This document shows positions 5,834 to 10,551 of a stretch of DNA of 10,551 nucleotides, piece after piece. How positions within the stretch are numbered: position 1 is the stretch's first letter; every line of letters begins with the position of its first letter. The translations under genes and the position numbers were made by a program. Below the pieces are notes generated by a model that was not told the DNA's origin, searched no databases, and worked only from the letters and a program-made list of their open reading frames with translations. This DNA comes from an uncultured Bacilli bacterium (GTDB taxonomy: Bacteria; Bacillota_I; Bacilli_A; RF39; UBA660), in NCBI GenBank assembly GCA_949025205.1, contig CARMXJ010000042.1:1-10551 (forward strand), written 5' to 3'.

Positions 5834-6559
5834 TCACCTACTCTCTACAATAATATTTGCAAAATTTTTCTCTTGGTATATATTGATTTCATCGTTTTTA
5901 TTCATCTGCAAAACCGCTAAAAAAGTGACAATCAAATGTTCCTTTGTTGCTTCTTCAAAAAGTTCAAAAAAATCCATTTTTCCTTTTTCTTTTAATTTGC
6001 TTTTTATAGAAACCATTCTGTCTTCTACACTTAATTCTCGTTTTGTAATTTTTGTATGAATGGGTTTTTGGTAATTTAGTCTTTCTTGAAAGGCCAAAAA
6101 GGCATTTACTAAATCATCTACTGTAACACTTCCATCATTCGTTATTTTTTTATCCGTAAATTCTTTTAAAGAAAGCGGTTCTTTGGTATAAAAATCGGTT
6201 CTTTTTTCTTCTAACTCTTTAAAAACTTCTGTCATATTTTTATACTTTTCGTATTCTAAAATCCTATTCTTTAAATCTTCTTCACTATTAATTTCAAATT
6301 CCTGTTCTTCTTCGTTTGTTGCTTCTTCAGTAGAACCTATCAACATTTTACTTTTTAAATGGACTAGACTTGCCGCCATCACCAAAAATTCACTCGCAAT
6401 GTCGATATTTAAATCTTGCATTTTCTCAATATAATTTAAATATTCTTCAATAATTACACTCGTATCAATTTCATAAATGTCCATTTCAGTAGAACGAACC
6501 AAATGTAACAATAAATCAAGTGGCCCATGAAAGTCATTAATATTCACTAAGTAATCCAC
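5834..6559 (-). CDS. scpA: Segregation and condensation protein A (ScpA kleisin), GTG start
   Basis: ScpA is the kleisin that bridges the SMC heads in bacterial condensin. The 241-aa product has the diagnostic N-terminus FHGPLDLLLHLVRSTEMDIYEI (residues 9-30). IASEFLVMAASLVHLKSKMLI (58-78) is the helix that contacts the SMC neck. A Glu-rich variable linker follows (about 83-130). The C-terminal winged helix (about 170-235, RMVSIKSKLKEKGKMDFFELFEEA...IVTFLAVLQMNK) binds the SMC cap. The start codon is GTG at 6557-6559, preceded by AAGGGAGTG 7 bases upstream; no alternative ATG gives the conserved N-terminus. It lies 14 bases after the membrane protein gene and 4 bases before scpB, so the three are co-transcribed. 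Confidence 0.97.
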   Translation of the reverse strand: MDYLVNINDFHGPLDLLLHLVRSTEMDIYEIDTSVIIEEYLNYIEKMQDLNIDIASEFLVMAASLVHLKSKMLIGSTEEATNEEEQEFEINSEEDLKNRILEYEKYKNMTEVFKELEEKRTDFYTKEPLSLKEFTDKKITNDGSVTVDDLVNAFLAFQERLNYQKPIHTKITKRELSVEDRMVSIKSKLKEKGKMDFFELFEEATKEHLIVTFLAVLQMNKNDEINIYQEKNFANIIVESR

Positions 6560-6573
6560 TTGTTATCACTCCC

Positions 6574-7524
6574 TTACTTACAAGAAAAACCTCGTGCTTC
6601 CATTTCAAACTTTACAACTTTTCCTAATGTTTCATAACTATAATAATGTTCATTATTTACGTTATTTAATTTTGCATTTGCTAAATCAAGCACAGTATTT
6701 ACAATAAAACCATTCCCCGCTTCAATGAATGTCGAAGAAATACCTCCAATGGTATTATATAAAGCAGACTTGTTTTTCCATTCTTCTAATTTTGTATTAT
6801 AACCATTATCTTCTAAAGAATAATTTACCACATCTGTAATGGAAAATAACTTTTGGTCTTTGAATTTATACGTAAGTGTCTCTTTATTATTCGTACATAC
6901 CAATACTTCTTCATTGGCATCATTTTTTTCCAATGTAATATTTGGATAATCTGCTATTTCTTTTTCTATGAAACGTATTTTTTTCATATTAGCAGCTGTA
7001 CTTTCTAAAATAGGATAAGAAAAATCTACACTTGTTTCTTTTGAAATACTTTCTTTTGCTAAGATAACTCTTTCAAGAAGTGTATTTTCTTCTGTATAAG
7101 TTTCTAAAAAATAATTCTTTTGATTAAAATGAAAACGACTATCTCCCTTATTCGTAATCGTAAAAGAAAGTGTATTTCCTTCTAAATGAAAATTTTGAAC
7201 CAATAATGTATCTTCCAAAGGAATAGAAAGAGACTCACCAAAAGTGTAAAAAACAACATCTTCGTTTTCATTAGGATTTTCTTCCTTTTCATGTCCTGTT
7301 TTGTTATCAATTACACTGTAGTCTGGTTTTTCATCCTCTTTGTTAAAATAATTCACAATGGTAGGCAAGAAAAAAATAAAGACAAGCAAAACACCAAAAA
7401 GAAAAAATATAAAAATTGGATTTTGTTCAGAAGTTGTCATTTCTCCAATCTTGGTTATAGATAATTCTTCCTTATTTATAATTACATTTTTAGAATCAAA
7501 CTTTTCTTTTTTATTCTTTGGCAT
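6574..7524 (-). CDS. Membrane-anchored extracytoplasmic protein, 316 aa
   Basis: I do not recognise a named family. A charged 35-residue cytoplasmic N-terminus is followed by one membrane helix (36-58, PIFIFFLFGVLLVFIFFLP), then an Asn/Glu-rich linker (60-90). Two probable beta-rich outer domains follow. The first (about 92-170) looks immunoglobulin-like, with FHLEGNTLSFTITNKG. The second (about 205-316) resembles the YehR/DUF1307-type lipoprotein fold: VCTNNKETLTYKFKDQKL, a central helix, then a strand-rich end. Cys210 and Cys315 could form a disulfide, a typical sign of an exported domain. It starts at ATG 7522-7524 behind AAGGG, directly after an extended -10 promoter, and heads the scpA-scpB operon. 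The gene appears intact. A role in the cell envelope is inferred from topology only. Confidence 0.75.
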   Translation of the reverse strand: MPKNKKEKFDSKNVIINKEELSITKIGEMTTSEQNPIFIFFLFGVLLVFIFFLPTIVNYFNKEDEKPDYSVIDNKTGHEKEENPNENEDVVFYTFGESLSIPLEDTLLVQNFHLEGNTLSFTITNKGDSRFHFNQKNYFLETYTEENTLLERVILAKESISKETSVDFSYPILESTAANMKKIRFIEKEIADYPNITLEKNDANEEVLVCTNNKETLTYKFKDQKLFSITDVVNYSLEDNGYNTKLEEWKNKSALYNTIGGISSTFIEAGNGFIVNTVLDLANAKLNNVNNEHYYSYETLGKVVKFEMEARGFSCK

Positions 7525-7554
7525 AGTTTTAATCCCTTCATTCTTACATGTTTC

Positions 7555-7563
7555 ATTATAACA
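7555..7563 (-). promoter_or_regulatory. Extended -10 promoter of the scpAB operon
   Basis: The minus strand reads TGTTATAAT, a perfect TATAAT with the TGn extension, 30 bases before the ATG of the membrane protein gene. The -35 region is only T-rich (it overlaps the T-run of the spoVAE terminator), as expected for an extended -10 promoter. Confidence 0.7.
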
Positions 7564-7575
7564 GAAATAGAATAT

Positions 7576-7596
7576 AAAAAAAAGGACTTTTAGTCC
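7576..7596 (-). terminator. Intrinsic terminator of the spoVA operon
   Basis: On the minus strand GGACT-AAA-AGTCC forms a 5-bp stem with a 3-base loop, followed by eight T. The stop codon TAA of spoVAE forms the loop and part of the stem, so termination begins inside the end of the gene. Confidence 0.8.
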
Positions 7597-7940
7597 CTCG
7601 GTTTAAAGATAAGTACTAGAATAAAGGAAAATAAGACTGCCCCTACAATCGCACAAGAACCATTTTTTAGTAAACCTGTAAATAGTCCTAATATTCCTTG
7701 TTCTTGAAAACCTAAATAAGCGCCTTTATAAAGAACATAACCAAAATTAGAGATAATAGTGGTTGCTCCTGCTCCGGCAAAATCAATAAATTTATCATAA
7801 AGTCCTAAAAATCCAAAGAAAGCTCCTAAAATAGTAAATAAGCTTGTAACATGACCTGGAGTTAATTTTGTATTATCAAGTAAAAGTTGAGCAAAGAAAC
7901 AAGCTATACCTGCAAATAGAAAAGCTGCTAAATAATTCAT
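7590..7940 (-). CDS. spoVAE: Stage V sporulation protein AE (SpoVAE, SpoVAEb type)
   Basis: This is a small integral membrane subunit of the SpoVA channel, which takes up calcium-dipicolinate into the forespore and releases it at germination. The 116-aa length is typical of SpoVAEb. About four hydrophobic segments are visible (2-21, 30-48, 60-78, 97-112). Family signatures include LTPGHVTSLFTILGAF, the glycine-rich FAGAGATTIISNFGY and a basic C-terminus. Its ATG overlaps the TGA of spoVAD by 4 bases (ATGA), giving translational coupling, and the operon terminator starts within its stop codon. It acts in the inner spore membrane. Confidence 0.95.
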   Translation of the reverse strand: MNYLAAFLFAGIACFFAQLLLDNTKLTPGHVTSLFTILGAFFGFLGLYDKFIDFAGAGATTIISNFGYVLYKGAYLGFQEQGILGLFTGLLKNGSCAIVGAVLFSFILVLIFKPRD

Positions 7941-8911
7941 GCTAATACCTCCAAACTGAAAGCATGGGCAATACTTGGAATCGTTTTCTTTTGATTCGTA
8001 GTATCTTTGGAATGCAAAGACCCTGTTGCAACAATTAGTATTTTTTTAAATTTATTATTTTTAAGAACTTTGTTAAACAAAACAAGTGGCAATGTCACAG
8101 GTCCACTAGACCCTGAATAAACCTCTTGGCTATGTAAGAAAATTTCACATCCAGCATCCATATGATTTTTTACTTTAATTCCATAATTTAAATTTAAAAA
8201 CTCTTTAAAAATCTTAGTCCCAATATTTCCTAAATCTCCTGTTAAGATTACATCATAATACGTGATTTCACGTTTTAAATCTTCCAAATGTTTCATTAAA
8301 ACCTCTACAGCAGCGGGTGTCATCACAGCTCCCATATGCGTAGCATCTTTTTGGTCATAATCCATTACAGTTCCAATCGTTGCAGATTCTACTTTAATTT
8401 TACTCTTTTCATTTGTTATTAAAGCCCCTACAGCTCCGGTTGCCGTAAAGGTTGTTGTATTTGCTTTTGGAGCTCCGTATTCTATAGGAAAACGAAATTG
8501 TCTTTCCGCATTCAAATTATGACTAGAGGTAATCACAATGGCATTTTTAATACTTTCCTTTTCTACAAATTCACTTGCTATTATCAAACTTTCCGCAAAA
8601 CTTGCACAAGCACTATAAACTCCTAAAAAAGGAATAGAAAAATGTTTAGCACTAAAATTGGTAATTGTTAGTTGGTCGGATAAATCTCCTCCTAAAAGTA
8701 AATCTACTTGTCCAGCCAGTTTATTTCGATATAACAAATTATCAATCACAACTTTTTGCATGCGTATTTCCGCATCAATAAATGTTTTTTCTTTAAAGTA
8801 ATAATCCTCCATCATAATATCAAATTTGCCAATTTGCCCTTCACTTTCCAAAGGACCTGCTACCGTAAATGAATCCTTGATATAAACATTGTTAAATTTG
8901 AAACTAGCCAT
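7937..8911 (-). CDS. spoVAD: Stage V sporulation protein AD (SpoVAD)
   Basis: SpoVAD is a peripheral protein of the spore inner membrane with a thiolase-like fold; in Bacillus it binds dipicolinic acid directly. The 324-aa length is close to the family's usual size. Signatures are FNNVYIKDSFTVAGPLES at the N-terminus, LLLGGDLSDQLTITNF (71-86), and the thiolase-type cysteine in GVYSACASFAESL (Cys102). Further on are ITSSHNLNAERQFRFP, a glycine-rich DLGNIGTKIF and HDAGCEIF-type HMDAGCEIF. It starts at ATG 8909-8911, overlapping the spoVAC stop by 8 bases, with AGGGGTG 7 bases upstream. It overlaps spoVAE by 4 bases at its end. All expected blocks are present, so it looks functional. Confidence 0.97.
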   Translation of the reverse strand: MASFKFNNVYIKDSFTVAGPLESEGQIGKFDIMMEDYYFKEKTFIDAEIRMQKVVIDNLLYRNKLAGQVDLLLGGDLSDQLTITNFSAKHFSIPFLGVYSACASFAESLIIASEFVEKESIKNAIVITSSHNLNAERQFRFPIEYGAPKANTTTFTATGAVGALITNEKSKIKVESATIGTVMDYDQKDATHMGAVMTPAAVEVLMKHLEDLKREITYYDVILTGDLGNIGTKIFKEFLNLNYGIKVKNHMDAGCEIFLHSQEVYSGSSGPVTLPLVLFNKVLKNNKFKKILIVATGSLHSKDTTNQKKTIPSIAHAFSLEVLA

Positions 8912-9341
8912 GTATAATCACCCCTAAAACAGCAAACAAAAAAGCACTTACAATTCCATATAAAATAACACTTCCTGCCAGTTTAAACATATTGGCTCCT
9001 ACTCCTGTTATAAATCCATCTCTTTTGTAATCCAAACCTGCACTTGTAACAGAATGCGCAAAACCAGTCGTAGGTAAAATTAAGCCTGCTTTTGCCTCCG
9101 TAACCCAGTTGTCAAAAAAGCCTAAAGCCGTAAACAAACTAGCAATAAATATAACGAGCAAACAAGTCCACAAACAAGCATCTGCTCTTGCTACCGCAAA
9201 AAAGTGAACCATCAAACTAACCGAAACTTCTGCTAAAGCCCCAACAATTCCTCCTACCAAGAAAGCAACTAACGCATTTTTCTTTTTATTTTCTTGTGGT
9301 GTTAATCTTTTTACTAACTTTTTATATTCTTCTTTATCCAT
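8904..9341 (-). CDS. spoVAC: Stage V sporulation protein AC (SpoVAC)
   Basis: SpoVAC is the integral membrane subunit of the SpoVA complex that in B. subtilis behaves as a mechanosensitive channel for dipicolinic-acid release. The 145-aa product has four hydrophobic stretches (about 24-50, 58-76, 84-100, 117-143) after a basic N-terminus. It carries the family blocks LILPTTGFAHSVTSAGLDYKRDGF and GVGANMFKLAGSVILYGI. The ATG is preceded by GGAGGT at a 6-base distance. It is the first gene of a three-gene operon, AC-AD-AE, the minimal arrangement seen in clostridia-like spore formers. The AA, AB and AF genes of Bacillus are absent here. A sigma-G-type promoter lies directly upstream. Confidence 0.97.
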   Translation of the reverse strand: MDKEEYKKLVKRLTPQENKKKNALVAFLVGGIVGALAEVSVSLMVHFFAVARADACLWTCLLVIFIASLFTALGFFDNWVTEAKAGLILPTTGFAHSVTSAGLDYKRDGFITGVGANMFKLAGSVILYGIVSAFLFAVLGVIIHG

Positions 9342-9357
9342 AAGAAACCTCCATTTT

Positions 9358-9386
9358 TAGTATGAAAAGGAAAATGCTTTTTATAC
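9358..9386 (-). promoter_or_regulatory. Sigma-G (forespore) promoter of the spoVA operon
   Basis: On the minus strand GTATA (9382-9386) and CATACTA (9358-9364) are separated by 17 bases. This matches the sigma-G consensus (GHATR, 17-18 bases, CATWHTA) at every defined position and fits the known sigma-G control of spoVA. The boxes end 16 bases before the ATG, so the mRNA leader is very short. Confidence 0.75.
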
Positions 9387-9387
9387 G

Positions 9388-9416
9388 TTGTTTTCTCTCT
9401 TGTTAAGTGTTAAAAT
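9388..9416 (+). promoter_or_regulatory. Sigma-A-type promoter facing the CYTH pseudogene
   Basis: TTGTTT (9388-9393) and TAAAAT (9411-9416) are 17 bases apart, with a TGn extension before the -10 box. Its -35 box lies one base from the -35 box of the divergent spoVA promoter, so the two polymerases would compete for the site. Confidence 0.65.
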
Positions 9417-9433
9417 ATCGGTGGTGATGAAAT

Positions 9434-9806
9434 ATGAATACATATAAAGAACAAGAAATTAAAGTATTAGATATCAATGTGGAAAACGTGTGTGAAAAAT
9501 TAGAACAACTAGGAGCGAAAAAAGTCTTTGATGGGGACCGCATTTTTACTACTTTAGATACAGAAGAGAAAACCTATTTACAAAAAGACTTATGAATTAG
9601 AAACAAAAAAAGGAATAGTAGACTTTGATATCGATACTTTTCCAGATATTCCCTCTTTTTTAGAAATTGATTTAGAAAACCTAGAACAAACTATAGAAGA
9701 ACTTTTAGAAACTTTAAACCTATCTCAAAACAAAATAGTAGATTGTGGAACTGAAGAAATTTATAAGTTATATAACATGGATTATTTTGAAAAATTTAAA
9801 ATTTAA
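9434..9806 (+). pseudogene. CYTH-domain protein (class IV adenylate cyclase-like), internally deleted and frameshifted
   Basis: The ATG at 9434, behind GGTGGTG, opens a frame of 53 codons. It carries the CYTH signature ExExK (EQEIK, residues 7-11) and LEQLGAKKVFDGDRIFTTLDT, then stops at TGA 9593-9595. The downstream frame (shift of one, from about 9582) continues with the C-terminal half of the same family, KKTYEL...VDFDIDTFPDIPSFLEIDL...TEEIYKLY, to TAA at 9804-9806. The middle of the domain, including the basic LRLR-type strands that bind triphosphate, is missing. The two halves total about 127 residues against roughly 170-190 in intact relatives. The join lies near 9580-9590, in an A-rich stretch. 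Intact CYTH enzymes hydrolyse or cyclise nucleotide/inorganic triphosphates; this copy cannot fold normally. Promoter and terminator remain, pointing to recent decay. Confidence 0.85.
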
Positions 9807-9855
9807 ATAAAAAAGAACTATTATTTTGAGTATCATTATAAATGTTCTTTTTATT
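9806..9855. terminator. Bidirectional terminator between convergent genes
   Basis: AAAAAGAAC (9810-9818) pairs with GTTCTTTTT (9844-9852), with three more pairs beyond a bulge. A 25-base AT-rich loop separates the arms. T-runs follow on both strands. It begins at the stop of the CYTH pseudogene and ends in the stop of the convergent phage-type gene, so it serves both. Confidence 0.7.
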
Positions 9856-10551
9856 ATCCTATTAGAAATCTGGGACGAATACCAATATTTGCAGTAGTAC
9901 TAACTCCGAAGGCAGAATAAGAATATCCTCCAGAACGAACTACAGCCAAACTGTCAGAATTTACTATATCTTTTAACCAGTATATATTTTGACTTTTATC
10001 TATTATAAGCTCAGGTTTTAATTGAAATATTGCATATTGTTTACTATCGATACCTGTATTAAATCCACTACTAGACCATATAGTTGTACCAAAAACATTT
10101 ACTTCACTCATTAAATCAAGTTTTCTATTATACCATGTCGCCCCATTAGGCGCTCCAATACTATTAGTTAATGGCACTGTATTTATAGCCGATTCATCTA
10201 TAGAATTAGTTAACAAATTTCTATACTCTATTACATGGCTTCCAAAAGTAGGTGTTATATAAGTCGATAGATACTGAGGTAAAATATCTGTGACAAGATA
10301 ACTTCCAATATAACCTCCAGTCAAACTTCCGCATGGTCCTTTCATTAAATCAGTATTTGCAGAAATTATTGTTGTGTGATGCTTAGTAAGAATGCTATTT
10401 ATATCCATACTATATAAATAATTATCTAAATCTGCTATTAACCATTTGTTTCCATTATCATCAATAATATAGTCTCCAACATATATATCATCAAAGGTTC
10501 CATTTGATATCATAGTATATAAACTTTCATCTTTCCAATAACTTGTGATAT
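9854..10551 (-). CDS. Phage structural/tail-type protein, C-terminal fragment (5' end outside the window)
   Basis: The frame ends at TAA 9854-9856 and stays open to the right edge of the window. The ATG at 10511-10513 is therefore not the start: in-frame codons before it encode ITSYWKDESLYT. At least 232 residues are present. The pattern is MISNGTFDDIYVGDYI, then GGYIGSYLVTDILP, FGSHVIEYRNLL, KLDLMSEVNVFG and finally IYWLKDIVNSDSLAVVRSG...IGIRPRFLIG. It matches a family common in gut Bacillota prophages and related DUF6273-type proteins, with a C-type-lectin-like WLRD...GVRPxFLIG end. The likely role is a virion surface or receptor-binding part. There is no membrane segment or sorting signal in the visible part. 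It marks the probable edge of a prophage or phage remnant to the right; its family assignment comes from remembered patterns, not a search. Confidence 0.65.
   Translation of the reverse strand, partial: ITSYWKDESLYTMISNGTFDDIYVGDYIIDDNGNKWLIADLDNYLYSMDINSILTKHHTTIISANTDLMKGPCGSLTGGYIGSYLVTDILPQYLSTYITPTFGSHVIEYRNLLTNSIDESAINTVPLTNSIGAPNGATWYNRKLDLMSEVNVFGTTIWSSSGFNTGIDSKQYAIFQLKPELIIDKSQNIYWLKDIVNSDSLAVVRSGGYSYSAFGVSTTANIGIRPRFLIG

Noticed and set aside
7358..7561. Plus-strand open frame of 67 codons
   Set aside because: It is antisense to the start, promoter and membrane helix of the scpAB-leading gene; the Lys/Ile/Phe-rich product is a shadow.
1..10551. CRISPR array, rRNA, riboswitch, toxin-antitoxin or named defence system
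   Set aside because: I saw no regularly spaced repeats, no rRNA signature, no riboswitch-like leader and no recognisable defence or toxin motif on either strand.

Overview
The window is AT-rich, uses TGA as a stop codon, and carries spore genes (spoVAC, spoVAD, spoVAE) and scpA/scpB. It comes from a spore-forming, low-GC Gram-positive bacterium (Bacillota), plausibly a gut Bacilli/Erysipelotrichia- or Clostridia-type organism; no marker here fixes the genus. Almost all genes lie on the minus strand, so transcription runs right to left. The exceptions are one decayed plus-strand gene and its promoter.

Layout from left to right. (1) Positions 1-3650 are an accessory island: two unrecognised small genes, a large serine recombinase, a second short recombinase-like protein that lacks the catalytic serine, and a 92-aa orphan. 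The two recombinase genes overlap as TAATG and are probably translated together. A 14-bp inverted repeat sits across the stop codon of the large recombinase. (2) Positions 3675-4101 are a junction: a strong hairpin terminator, a tRNA-Leu(CAA) with its own promoter, and a 200-bp non-coding element with 16-bp terminal inverted repeats and a possible 4-bp target duplication (MITE-like). (3) Positions 4126-7563 are a vegetative, core-type cluster: a membrane-anchored protein, scpA, scpB (the condensin partners of SMC) and a Qnr-like pentapeptide repeat protein whose start overlaps the scpB stop. A hypothetical protein follows. (4) Positions 7576-9386 are a compact spoVAC-spoVAD-spoVAE operon with overlapping genes, a sigma-G-type promoter and an intrinsic terminator. 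It moves dipicolinic acid into the forespore and out at germination. (5) Positions 9388-9855 hold a plus-strand CYTH-domain gene that has lost its middle and its reading frame, ending at a bidirectional terminator. (6) From 9854 to the right edge is the C-terminal part of a gene that looks like a phage structural or tail protein; its 5' end is outside the window.

The points most worth a second look are the recombinase pair with a substituted nucleophile, the MITE-like element beside the tRNA, the coupling of a gyrase-protection-type protein to scpAB, the CYTH pseudogene, the tRNA T-loop deviation, and the inverted repeat at the recombinase stop codon. I found no complete novel system that the sequence alone proves.
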